Part shown: one piece after another, positions 11,754-23,868 of the stretch | Layout of the letters: each line of letters opens with the position of its first letter | Position numbering within the stretch: the first letter of the stretch is position 1 | Assembly: GCA_002104905.1 (NCBI GenBank) | Contig: MCFE01000441.1 | Span: 1-64,000, forward strand | DNA from: Basidiobolus meristosporus CBS 931.73 | Taxonomy: Eukaryota > Basidiobolomycota > Basidiobolomycetes > Basidiobolales > Basidiobolaceae | DNA length: 64,000 nt | Direction: 5' to 3' | Notes under the pieces: model-generated | The model's input: the letters and a program-made list of their open reading frames with translations, nothing else | Told to the model about the DNA's origin: nothing | Database searches by the model: none | Translations under genes and position numbers: made by a program

Positions 11754-14700
11754 ATGAACGAATTCTCCACGTTTGAGCGTTCCCTCTGCGATGCCTGCTT
11801 GCTTCTCATTTATTCGGAGAGTCGCGAACCGCTAGAGTTTCTTGATATTTGCGTGCAGTGTGCTCCAAAGATAGTACCAAAAAACGTCTGGCCCCCCTTG
11901 TTGAAAAATATTCAAGCTCCCACCGGAAAGCGGAAGAAAGCCGCGAAACCCATTTTTTCAAGAAGCGAGCTCGAGTCCGGGGTGTGTGACTGCTGTTCTA
12001 AAAACAGCTTGGTCCAGTTTATCGGGGAAATACCGCTTTGCCATGAATGTTCCACAACTTTCATAGCTAGCAGCGCTTCATTAAGGTCAGGGCGTCTACC
12101 TACCTTTGCGGAGACGAAGGATATAGTCGGTCGTAAAACTGCTTCCTCAAAGACTATCTGCTATTTCCCCGAGTCTTCTGACACAGACACTGACGAGCAA
12201 TTATATGAAGAGTGCCTGGAATATAATTATTCGAGGCTATTCAGGGATATTGCTCAGGAATACCTCGAAGAAAACGGTCGAGATTTTGAGGACTGTTTGA
12301 TGGCTTGCGGGCTGCTTCCTGTCGTATTCAAAAGTGATAAGGTGAAGGATGAAGTGGCAGAGACAAGCCTTAACCATGACGATATATTGCCTTCCGATGC
12401 GTATCTTGATAAATCGGGATCACCATCAATTCCCGAGCATTCAGATCTGGCGGTTGGTTCTCAGTGTACAGCAATGGCGACTACCACCGATGAGCTAACT
12501 GTTGAAGAAAATTGTCCAGAGGAGACCGATCCGCGTTCTCCCATGAATGTTGCGGAGAATAGACCAGAAAACGATAGTGAGAGTTACCTGGATGACGGAT
12601 TGGTAAACTTTGTGAAGATAGAAGAGGGCGCACCAAGTTTTGAGGGGCAAATTCAAAGTGAGGCCTTCATAGATTCAGAAGAGTTGCCTGCCATAGCGAA
12701 ACCGAGCACTCCCTCTTTGCAAGATAATCACGAGCATACTTATGTCGGTGCTGTGGATATATCTGAGCTTCCTGAAGGCGTAATCTCAGTGGAACCAGGG
12801 CCAATTCCAACAGAGCCTGCGGTACCTTTGAAAGTAGAGAGTCCCAGACCTTTAGCATTGGAGCCAGCCGATCTCCATTGTAATTCATGGACACAATGTG
12901 ATGCAACGGATACTGAGAATAAACCATTCCACACTACACCCTCAACTAGTGTTCAAGTAACCCCGCGAAAACGAGGCAGGCCGAGGAAACATCCGATCAT
13001 CGAGCAAAACACACCTCTTACCACCGGGGTATCAACAAAAACTGCCGATTCTGTGAGTGGCAACAAGGAACCACTAGACAACGATTCAACACTACCCACT
13101 CCACGAAAAAGAGGGAGGCCAAGAAAATATCCCGTCGCGGAAAATCCTGTCCCTAAAAGACCACGAGGGAGACCAAGGAAGTATCCTTGCGGCGATAGTT
13201 CCAATCCACGCGTATCATTGGACATCACCGCAGGTGGCTCAGCAAAACAACCAGTGCCAAGAGAGCGTCCACAGGTGGCATCAGCTCAACATCCCCTTCC
13301 AAGTTCTCAAAGCAAGGCCACAGCTAGTTGTTTCTTGACAAGAGGAACAACCAGCAAAATATCGAAACTGGTTGAGAATGAGCTCGACGTGCATCGTTTC
13401 GAGAAACATCGCAGGGTCAAAGTGCTATACAATGACGGCATCTGGTATATCGGTAGAATGATGGAAATAAGCCATGGTAAAATCCGCATACATTACGATG
13501 ACTGGGATGAAACTCATGATGAATGGATCGACTCTCACAGCAAACGGATCTATATTTTTACTAGCGAAGAGGATGAAGGGCCTGTGAGCCGCAGACAAAA
13601 GCGATTGGCAATCCAGAGTGTGGTCAAGCTTGAAGACATGAATGAGCTGGCTTCCCTGGTAAAGCAGGAGCCCATCATTCCAGAAATTCGTAACTACGAA
13701 TCAACCGGCGCAGATCAAGGGATAGTCGAATATATTGAGGAAAGAACTAGAGAGAGATCAACCATCTCTGTCTCCGCGTCCAGTGTTGATGAGTCGTCTC
13801 CTCTTCCCGAAGAGCAGCTTGAGGAAGCAAGTGAAAAATACAATGCACCAGGCTCAATAATGCTATACGAGGAGCACAGATCGATCAGTCAAGACATAAA
13901 TGAGCCAAACTTCATAGACGCGTGGAGAGACTCTGCGGTAAGCGAACAGGATATGTCGAAGCAGAAAGTCCCGGGAATCGCCGATCTTTCTCGTGGGTAC
14001 AACCTCCGGAGCTCAATGAACCTGGATACAGAATCGACTGTAGATAGCCCAGAGAGCGCTACCGCAAAAGAGTCCAAAAAACGCCGTACCTCTCACAATA
14101 TATTTAAGGACCGGTTCAAAGTTGGATCAACTCTTGAGGTCAGAGATCGTCTGAAGGAATGGTGTACTGGGGTGGTTATGGCAATCAAAGGATACCGTGT
14201 ACTGATCCATTACGAAGGTTGGCCAAGCACACACGATGAGTGGATTGAAATAAACAGCAAACGTTTGAAGCCCAACACTGTGATCGAGAAACAGGAGAAA
14301 TTCGAGGAGAAGGAGTTGGATCGCTTGGTTGAGGAGCAAATTGCCGACATCGAAAAGAGGGTAATTATCCGAAGGAAGAAACCAGATCAGAAAGAGGAGC
14401 CTGTTCTGATGGCTGAATATTTCGACGAATCAAACATCGTTGAGGGAGTTGGTGAGTACCCATTGGTATGGCATACTTGGTTACATTATTGAGCATTATC
14501 ATTAGAAAGCGAGAAATGGAAGGTCTACTGCAACCAGTGCAAGGTAGTAATCAAACAGATAAGGTAATGCCCAGATCTAGTTGACCTCTGTCCAGACTCT
14601 GATTAACCCTCCTACTAGATATTACTGCACCTACTGCGAAAATCCATCCGAAGGTTACGACTACGAAAGCTTTGACCTATGTTTATGGTAAATAGTGAGG

Positions 14701-17700
14701 TTGACTCCCTCCCCCGTAGGCCATTGACCAATTTTCTGCATAGGTGCTTTTCACGAAAATTCCCAAGGAAACACCAACACCCGCGCTCCTCGTTCGCTGT
14801 GGAATACATCATGGAAGATGCCAACATCGAGCTGGCTCCCATCATCGGGGAGCTGGTAACGAAGTACGAAAAGGATATCTTTGATGAAAGCTACACGGAG
14901 ATAGATGGGAAACCCTACATGCAAGCAGTCTGTTGTGAGGAAGATAGGAGTCATATTTCCTTATTGAAATGGAAAAAACGAAAGATCTGCGCCTTCTGTA
15001 ACGACGAAGACCCAAACATACTGGGGGGTTTCATTGGCCCTAAACCTTTTGTATACATCAAGGTAACCAACGAGGGAAACAAGAAGAGAAAGAGCTTCTG
15101 GACCCATGATGCGTGTGCTCGATATTCACCTGAGGTGGTTCAGACCAAAGAAGGGGATTGGTATAATGTCAGCATGGCATTAAACAGAGGAAGAAAGATG
15201 GTTCGTACGGAATTGTAACCAAGTGCTACACTGAACGGCTTTCTAACAGGCTCAATAGAGGTGTGCAGTTTGCAAAGAGAAAGGAGCCACCATCGGGTGT
15301 TTCGAAGCCAAATGTCCAAAGAGCTATCATATTCTGTGTACCAAAAAGCCCATGCCACACTTCGAAAAAGGGGTGATATTCTGGTGCCCTCAGCACGAGT
15401 CAATAAGAAGCAAAAAAGGTAATAAGTAATGAACGTCCTAAACCACTGCGTCACCCTCTTAAACGCTGCCTACTTGCTAGAAAAATACAACGACGTATTC
15501 AGCTGCGATGTATGTAATCGAAGCTTTCAAGATGACAGCTGGTTCACATGCATTCCTTGCAGTGACGACTACTTTTCATCCTACGATCTGTGTACCGAGG
15601 TAATTGACTTTGTCGGAGCGCATGAAGGAATATCTGTTAAGGCATTTGTAGTGTTATGAACAAGGTTTTCCCCAATCACACCCGCATCTACCGGTAGATT
15701 TCAAGAAAACTTGTAAGGAGATCAACAACTTGTCGTCACACTGTAGGCTAATCATATCCTTCTAGGCTTGAACGACATACTCGAGGCCCAGGCCATTGAG
15801 GATATCACGAAAGGAAAGAATGAGAAATCATGTTTGTACCTTACAGTTGGAGAAGCTTTATCCAACCATTCGCCTAACATCCTGTCCATAGCACGGAAAA
15901 AGAACTTCACTCCCAAGCACTTGCGTCGCGGGGATAAGATATGCTCCTATTGTTCATCTACAACTTCATCCGTTTGGAGAAAGGGTTCGATTTGGTTTTA
16001 TTCTCATTGTGCTCTACGTTTCTGGGACTCAACTCAGTTTCCGGATAGGCTTTAACGGGGTGCTGATGTGCGGAAATTGCTTTCAATTATCCCATGTACA
16101 GAACAACCATATTAAATCCGAAGCCGGGGCTATCTCTGTGGAAGAATACACCAGCCAGCTGTGCAACTACGAGGAGTGCGTTGATGACTACACTCACAAT
16201 CCATATTTAACCAGAATCGCTTGTACGGATACTCTTTTCGACAACAACATCAAAACCCTATACTTGGATAGTTACGCTCCAACTGAATGCCATCTGTTCT
16301 CCCTCACCATCGATAGCACCTACTACGATGTCCCCGGAAGAGCACCAAGATGTAAACGAGTCTTCATACTTTCACTCAGGTAGCCACTAACGCTCGACAC
16401 CTGTAGGGGCTACTCACTCTGGCACGGATTATCATGGTTGGTGGTATTGATTTCGGTTGCTTGGTATCTGTATGTAATTAACCTGGATTCCAGGAACCTG
16501 GTTGCCTCAGAGCGTCAGAAGGTAGTCTACGCAATCCCTTTCTCATGCCATAGGACAGACTGTAACGTCAGCAGAGCATTGCAGAAGTACACGCGGCCCA
16601 ATGAACGGATTCTATCGAACTTTCTTGGACGAGGTACTGGGCCACAACATTAAATATTTGGAGAGGTTATCAGGCTTAACAAGAAATTAGGGACCGACGC
16701 CATCGAGAGTTTTTTACTCGCAAGAAAGTATGCTACCATAAACTTATCGTCATTCGCTGGCCTGAGCTAACATTAGATACGTGGTAGATGCATCGGACTA
16801 GATATCAATCCAGTAAGTGGACATGTTGTTCTGGTGCTGCGCTGCCGATACTCAATGATTTCTAGGCTGCCGTAGCACTCTCAAGAAGAAATTGCTCGTT
16901 CGCCATTCCTCCCGATCTTGGGATCACCGCCGAGCATCGACCCACTGTTATGCAGGGCGACTCCCGATATCTAGTTGGGCCGCTCTTTGAAGATGAGTCG
17001 TTTGATCACGTGCTTTCCCACCCACCATATAAAGATTGTGTAGCATATTCTACTCACATAGAGGGGGACTTGTCTAGGTTCGCCTATTCTGAAGATTTCT
17101 TGATAGAATACAGCAAAGTCGTGGATGAGACTTGGAGGTGAGCACTGAGTGACCTGATTGTGCCAGCATACTCAACCTCGTTCAACAGGGTCCTAAAGAT
17201 GGGTCGTCGCTGTACTTTGGGAATAGGCGACAACAGAGAGCATTGCTTCTACATTCCAGTAGGATTTCGAATGATAAGCAAGTACATTGAGCGTGGCTTT
17301 GAATTGGAAGAATTGGTAACCGTACGACAAAAAGTTCCTCTTATCTCTCTTCACTGAAGCATGATCTGTTAGATTGTCAAACGACAACGATATTGTTCCG
17401 CTTTTGGGTTAGGCACCTATCTCTGCGTCCAGTATGATTTCCTGATATTTACCCATGAGTTTTTGGTAACCTTACGGAAAATAGACCCTGAGAAAGTGCA
17501 CACGCCAGCTGCATCAGGTTTAAGACGAGTTGGTGTATCCGTTTCGTGAGTGGTGGCTAATACTCATACTCTTAGATGATCAGGATGGTATTCATGAGAT
17601 GACCATCACTGAGACTGTTCGTGGCATCCCATATTGCCCCATTGCTAGGAAAAGTGTGGTGATGGGGACAGTTTGGACATTTAAGCCATCAGCCGAGTTC

Positions 17701-18640
17701 TCATTTGTATCACTCTGTACATCCAGGATGGTAGAGAGGTTCGGAAAAAATGGGTACAACTGGGAAGAAATCCGGATTGAGTTTGCCAAACAAAACGTGA
17801 TCCCCCTTTGTTCCTGAGAATTGTCTTTAAGCATCCTAACAAGAATGTGATCTAGGACCGCCTTCAAGAGAGTCGCATGGTGGAGACACAGAATGGTATT
17901 ACCATATCGCGTCTTTTGTACAATCTCTTGACTAACCCAATCTTTTCAGAAATCTACTCGGAAATGGAAATGTCTCCCTACGAGAGGAGTCGTCTACGAA
18001 GGATCCAGGAGAACAACCAGAAGTTGCTGGCCTTGGTAAGCCTTGCTAGTCCTTACCGCATTGTCTACGCTTCTCATTCAAAAGCCGATATTTAGGGGGT
18101 TATTTCGGACTTAAGTGAAGAATCTGATGACATTTCACACTGCGAAAAGTTACAAAATCTTGAACCTCACCCTCCGCCTGCGCCCTTACTTCTGGTTGTT
18201 ATTCCTCACATACCTAGTACGGTGATCCTTGAAAGCCAGCTATCGGAGTATCGAGCAACCATCCTGAGATGTGCTAAACAAGCGGTAGAAAAACTCCCAC
18301 CATACGGCGATTTGATTGTGGGGGCTCAAGATGTCCGCTTAGAACAAGACCGGCTGTATCCATTGGGAATCCGCATCATGGAAGATATTACAAACAACGT
18401 CCCGGAATTTCGCCTGAAGGAGCTTATCGTGACGGTTCCGGACGGATACGCCAAAGATCGTCGTAAACAATGCAATTGGGAGGAATTCGAAGATCAGAAA
18501 TGCGCCTTGGAAGAGGCAGTGGAACATGTACCAATAGTTCATGTAAGTGCATTCAATTGGAATCTATGAAGCATTGTGCTAAATCGCTGGTTGAATAGGC
18601 ATATTATTTAGTGTTTATGAAAAGACCCGATATAAGTTGA
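11754..18640 (+). CDS. Chromatin-reader / DNA methyltransferase fusion protein (AT-hook, Tudor, ZZ, ePHD, GATA finger, N6/N4-MTase)
   Basis: Twenty exons splice in one frame to 1,937 aa: 11754-14451, 14506-14563, 14619-14687, 14744-15200, 15259-15418, 15481-15599, 15652-15712, 15766-15984, 16049-16351, 16407-16440, 16494-16633, 16691-16727, 16788-16812, 16866-17137, 17189-17315, 17373-17517, 17576-17796, 17856-18035, 18096-18542, 18599-18640. Order: Cys-rich N-terminus (CDCC...CHEC, 78-100); three AT-hooks (RKRGRPRK, 400-476); Tudor/chromo-barrels at about 546-600 and 787-840 (both ending in HYxxWxxTHDEWI); ZZ finger (903-960); extended PHD (1020-1140); second ZZ (1148-1207); GATA-type CX2CX17CX2C (1264-1287); methyltransferase with FLGRGT (about 1437), IGLDINP and SHPPY (about 1510), then GDLSRF and VLKMGRRCTLGIGD. 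A second half-domain (about 1800-1937) lacks PPY. It probably methylates an exocyclic amino group in chromatin DNA; target base unknown. Donors at exons 4 and 8 are GTTCG. Exon 11's first 60 bases might be intronic. Confidence 0.85.
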
Positions 18641-19254
18641 ATTAAGTAAATAAAAGCCAATAAATATTGTCACCATTGAAAATTTTCCACCAATAAACGG
18701 AGAATTTCTTTCTGGGGTACCCTGAAGAGGTTTCTAATAAAATTGGCCGGAACACCCGGAGTTGCACACTACCCTATCCTCTAATGAACTAGACATCTAG
18801 GTAAGCCTTCGAGCAATGTTTCTTATTTCCACTTTACATGATGCTTAAGAATCGCTACACTGAAACTGACCTGGTCAGTCATGTTGAGTCGCCCTTGTGG
18901 CACTTTTTTCCCTGATACTTCTCATTTATTTCCAAATGACAGCATTCATCTGGCCAAATCTAACAGCAATTTCTGGATTAGGTACCGTAAGTCATCTGGA
19001 GTAATGTATATACTATGGTAGGTAACAGTCGTGTACTTGTGGAGTCGCTGATGATGGTATAAGAATCGCTACACTGAAGTGCATCGATCTGCTTTGTTGG
19101 ATCGATCCGATGTAGATATTGGCTTTGCCAAAACACTGAGGCGACTCGTTCTTCATTTCAAGAATCCCATTTCTAACAGTTGAACAACTTCTAGATGAGG
19201 CCGATTGTAAATACGTTAAATAAATAAAACCGCCAATTTCTAAAAATTCCCTGT
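18641..19254. other. Convergent intergenic region with a short repeated element
   Basis: The region lies between the 3' ends of the methyltransferase fusion and the WDR25-like gene. An 18-base string AAGAATCGCTACACTGAA occurs twice (near 18847 and 19061) in the same orientation, with partly similar flanks (GTGCATC/GCACTT type). Otherwise it is AT-rich and non-coding. Confidence 0.45.
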
Positions 19255-21022
19255 TCAGTTCCATATCTTTATTCTACCATCCCAACCACAACTAGCCACG
19301 ATATCACCTCGAAGCGGGTGCCAAACCACATCAATGGCTGCTTCACGATGGGCATTCTTGATGATTTTGAGAGGTCTCGAAGTGCTCCAATCGTAAAAGT
19401 AAAGTGAACCGTCGGCCGATCCTGTTGCGACATATTTTCCCTTTAGGGAGAAGTTGCACTGAATATGATATCCCGACACCTGGTGCCCCTCAAAGCGCTA
19501 AGAAGGTCCGTTATATATGGAATCCAGCAAATTCTCCGCCTAATTTCATACCTTACGCTGATTCATCTTCCATGGCTTTTCCATGTTGAAGATGGCGATG
19601 TAATTTCCATTGGTTTGCGCAACAAAGCAGTGTTGATTCGGGTGGATGCTCAGGCACGTGCAGGAAAATCCCTCCTGGTATATTTGATTAGAGTGAACGG
19701 TCCCCTTGGAAGTATGTGTCAGTCAAGACTCCAACCTCGTGAAATACCCTTGGTAGATGACTTACCGAATCGTAATCCCAAACAACGATTGATTTATCTG
19801 AGGCGTTGCGCAAGACAAAATCCGAGCAAGTCATGAAAAACTTGGAATCGGGCAGAAACTGCAGATCTTGCACTTGGCCAAAGAATCGCGAATACGTTCG
19901 AACAATCCTAGAAACCACACGGTGAATACGTTTCCACATGACCTCGATACATATCCTTGTCCTTACTGGTTACTACGAATATCCCAGGCCAGGAGTCCCC
20001 CTTTAAACATCCCCGACAAGAAGACGTTCGGATCAGTGGCGTGAAATCTCGTCGTGGCTATGTATTCTGGGTGATCGTAGGTCTACAAGTTCGGTTATTC
20101 GAAAAGATCTAGGATTCGAATGGTCTGAAGAAGCGCGCTGTAGACTCACTTGAGTTACTGTTCCAGTTGATATATCGGAAAGGGTAACTTTTTTATCAAA
20201 TCCACCGGAAATTAATCGATGTCCATCATGGTTCCAATGGCAGTCCTTGACTCCTCCTTGTTGGTTTGAACATTTTCAGGAATAGAGTCTTTAGTGGCTA
20301 TGCTGAACAACTGTTGTAAATACGCACCCGTATGGTTAATGGAACAAAGTGCTGATTTTTCGCGGAACGCGTCGTATATCTTAACACTTCCATCCATGGA
20401 AGCTGACGCGAGCAAGTGAGCTAAAATCAGTGAGAAGAGTTGAAAACTCTGTGTAAATCCAATTACGCATCGAGAGTCGGATTAAAAAAAACATACCGTA
20501 TTGCTCATTCCAACGCAACACGTTTATCCCTTTCGTATGATCATCGAATTGAAGTATAGTTCGAGAGGGTATTCGCTCAGCAGAAGAGTTGGAATGTAGT
20601 TCTTCCGGCAGTTCGAGTATCCTTTTGGAAGTAAACATTTCTGCCGAGATGAAGTCAATTCAACCACTGATTCCATCGTTGGAGTGAGAATCTTAGAATA
20701 AGCTACCACTAACTAGCATCTCTATCCTAGTGCTCTGCCTTGCGCTACCCTCGTCAGCGGAGGATTGCCTTTTCCTTTTGGAAACATAAGGTCTGCTAGC
20801 TTTGAGATTACATTTCAACCGTTTCACAGGAAAATTTTCACCGGTTACATGCTGCAAGTTGACAGCCAAGAATAGATTAGAACAAAATCCCGATTGTCAC
20901 TAAGCTACCAAGAGGAAAGTTACATCCGTAGCCTTCTCTAGTTTCGGGGGAATATTTGGCTCGATCTCTACTTCGTCAACCGTTTCTGAATCACTGGAGG
21001 AATACACAACGAGTGAATCCAT
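19255..21022 (-). CDS. WD40-repeat protein, WDR25-like (Prp17-related)
   Basis: A multi-exon minus-strand gene. The N-terminus MDSLVVYSSSDSE resembles the start of WDR25. WD repeats follow: INVLRWNEQYG near 20500, LASASMDGSVKIYDAF near 20370, a repeat ending DKSIVVWDYDS near 19770, then RFEGHQVSGYHIQCNFSLKG and VASCGWDGRIKIWN at the C-terminus. The pattern (RK-R-xEGHxVxGY followed by GSADGSLYFYDW and a final CGWDGxIKIW) is that of WDR25, a relative of the splicing factor Prp17/CDC40. The role of WDR25 itself is poorly known, so a link to mRNA processing is inference. The last intron (donor after QRK at about 19551) is well supported. The other exon edges are approximate. Confidence 0.75.
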
Positions 21023-22492
21023 CAAATACTGGATGTATGTGTGGGGATATAGAGTCGGGGGAATATCAATATGCTCAAGGTAAGCGAGAGTTAGAATTCC
21101 ACAATGATATATTCCGAAATAGGAGTTCAGTTGCAGAAAAAAGTGACAAGTATCCACGGGATATTCAAGTTCATTCAATCAGAGTGTATCTTGGGAAAGA
21201 ACATCAAGCAATGGATAAAAATAAGGATAAAAATGTGAATTCCATCTCATCTGATCACCTAACCACAAACATGTCCAATTGCTAACACAAGTCGACAATT
21301 TGAGGCGAAATAGACTCCTAATCAGTGGTTTACCCCTAGTGCTAGCTTTCCCTATTATTACTTGTTTTGATGTTTAAGAAACGATCATCTTTAGTCAGCA
21401 TCCCCCACTCCCCAGTTCAAGATCACTTGCATGCTGGTTTGTTTGGTTGGGTTTGAATACAGCGGCAATGGTTCTATTGGTGAGCTTAAAGAAGTGGACT
21501 ATATGGAGTCAGCCTTAGTTTTACTACAATCTCGATACTTCAAATAAAAGGATTAAAATTAACTCTGCCTCTGTCAGCCATGGTGATGAAGGCCAGAAAT
21601 ATGAACAAATTGGATTGGTACGCTCAGGAGAAGCAATAAAATTCCAAATTCGAAAATTTGATACTGTGCGAATGGTGTTTGTTATCAGCGTGCTCCATCC
21701 GTGAGATTTCTTGTTTGCGTAGCCTCGCCACATGTTCCCGTGTTTAAGGGGATCGGTTCAGCGACAACCACTACAAGACATGAGCAAAGGGATATTAATT
21801 TGTTATGGTATACAGTTCAACTGATCGAGTGATTCTGTATCAAGGAGACTTTACAGCCACTGTTGACTTTGAGAAGCGATGTAGCTAGCCTGAATCCAAA
21901 CAACCTCTTGCTAACCTATGAATGATTGGTTGGGTTCTGGAGTAATTAAACATAGAATTTTCTTTACAAATAAGATTCCGCTACCGAATGGCCGAATCTA
22001 GAGCACATTTTTATATAGACAGGCAGTCCAAGGGAGAAGTGGAAAGTTTAAGGGTCGTGGATACCAAAAGTGGCGCATCTCATTAGTTATAGCAAATGGA
22101 GTCAAGTTGAAATCCAAAAGAGCTAAATCTACGAGAGTTCTAGAGAAGCAGCGTTCTACTGAATCTAGACTGGTATTAGGGAAAGTGCCATATCCACACG
22201 CTCAGTGCTGGAAATCGGTATTTTTACGCACAATTAATTTCACGTCGTGACTGGAACTATTTTTGTGACCATCATGATTCTACTCAAAATAGCCTAGTTT
22301 CAGATTTGATGAAATCATCGTCTCCTCAAATACTAAGTATTACCATAGCGATCATTTCTATTTGACGATTGGCCAAGTCGGCCAAGAAAAGTAACCTGTG
22401 TAGACATATAAATACCCTGCCTCTCCTCCGGGTAGTCCAAGTTTATCTATTCATCCTTGCCCTTGGTATTTGCCCTATCGATTCATCCACCC
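21023..22492. other. Divergent intergenic region, about 1.5 kb
   Basis: The region between the starts of the WDR25-like gene and the dual-CRIB gene is AT-rich. Short open frames are present, but none resembles a known protein or has plausible splice continuation. No tRNA or repeat family was recognised. It presumably carries both promoters. Confidence 0.45.
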
Positions 22493-23439
22493 ATGGCAAG
22501 CTACGAAGTAGATTGGGTAGCTCCTTTGGCTGGTCCAATACATCCACCTAAGCACATCAGCCTTCCCCCGGCATGGCGGAAGCGTGAAGCAGTGAACCAT
22601 GGTCGTATGCGTAAATCCAAAAGCCAGTACCTCCCGGATGCACACATCCGTTGGTCCAAAGCCGGGGGGTTCAATGATGAGCCCGCCGCGCATCCGGAGA
22701 AAAGCAAAACCAACCGCTTTTCGACCATCATACAATCCATGGGCAGTAAGTACGCATGCAGCACTCGTGCTAGAAATTCATCTAATCTGGTTACTCCATA
22801 GATCTTCTGAAACGAAGCAGGAAGATGGACATCTCATCGCCCTTCAACTTTTTACATTGTGGCCATGCAGGCGTTGACCCAATCACGCAAGAGATTGTTG
22901 TAAGTGAAACTATACGGATGGTCAAATTTCACACTGACTAATTTGGTTGTCGCTACATAGGGATTGCCTACGAATTCATTAAACCTGGTTCCACTAGATC
23001 AAATCACAACCTCTTATCTTGACGATAAGCCACTCCCACCCACACCTGACGAAAGCGTGACGCCGAGGACGAGCACACCTACGCCAAAGTCTGGTGTACC
23101 GGTGTACGACAGAGCAAAGCTGAAGCGGAGCACAACATGCATCAATAGCCCTTCGATTCAAAGAGACTCTGGCGTTCGCTGGTCTCTCCAATCCAATCGC
23201 GATGAAAGGCAATTACGAAGAGCTTCCAGTCTTCGATCGAGCATGTATTCCCCCAGAAATCGCAAGGTACATTCCCATATTATCTCTGTACACTTCCCAC
23301 GCGCTAACTTGCTCCAAAGAATTTGGAAATCTCGTCCCCCTTTAATCCGATCCATGTCGCCCACATTTCGTTCACAAAGGAGGGAGCGTTGGTAGCTATG
23401 CCGCTGAACTGGAGACAGAGCCTAGCATACGAACTATGA
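22493..23439 (+). CDS. Small protein with two CRIB (Cdc42/Rac-binding) motifs
   Basis: Four exons (22493-22745, 22802-22899, 22961-23266, 23320-23439) give 258 aa. After a basic N-terminal region (PPAWRKREAVNHGRMRKSKS) comes a first CRIB-like motif, MDISSPFNFLHCGHAGVD (about 95-112), with the ISxPxxFxHxxHxGxD pattern. A Ser/Thr/Pro-rich, Arg-rich linker follows (PLPPTPDESVTPRTSTPTP). A second motif at the C-terminus, ISSPFNPIHVAHISFTKEG, is more divergent (HIS instead of HVG). There is no kinase domain. It could be a Gic1/Gic2-like effector or adaptor of Cdc42/Rac in polarity. The arrangement of two CRIBs in one short protein is unusual. The last intron uses an AAG acceptor that keeps the frame into the second motif. 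Confidence 0.75.
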
Positions 23440-23868
23440 TTTTTCTACTTTAACAACGTCATAGTAGACTATGTTGTGTAACCACTCAGAATGTAGATAT
23501 ATCCGTACGAGAATTGAATGAATCAAGTGATCCGATTTCAACATGTATAAATAAACCCAGTTTAACCAGTACGCAAGCAAATACTTGTCAATGGTCGATA
23601 TCGTCCTACTTTGGGATATGGTTGCTTTGAATGAATGGACTTTATATCCAGTGTGGGGCAAAGCAAGTTGGACAAAGCTTTTCATGCGCCTTGACATCAT
23701 TGCAGCCTTAACGGTCCATTAGACATGCCGGCAGGATATTCGATTCTGGATAGATTTATTAAGATCAGGAATGCCACGACCAATCCAGGGTTTCCGAGCT
23801 TTCAAGGTACCCAAGTGGTGGATCCTTCCATGGATGCGCTTGATGAGTAAATATGTATATATAAATAT
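23440..23868. other. Convergent intergenic region
   Basis: 429 bases between the 3' ends of the dual-CRIB gene and the C2H2 factor on the minus strand. AT-rich, no gene seen. Confidence 0.5.

Noticed and set aside
16438-16653. Separate small membrane protein (MVVLISVAWYLYVINLD...)
   Set aside because: The hydrophobic start is the 53-bp intron read through; the remainder is the methyltransferase exon with FLGRG.
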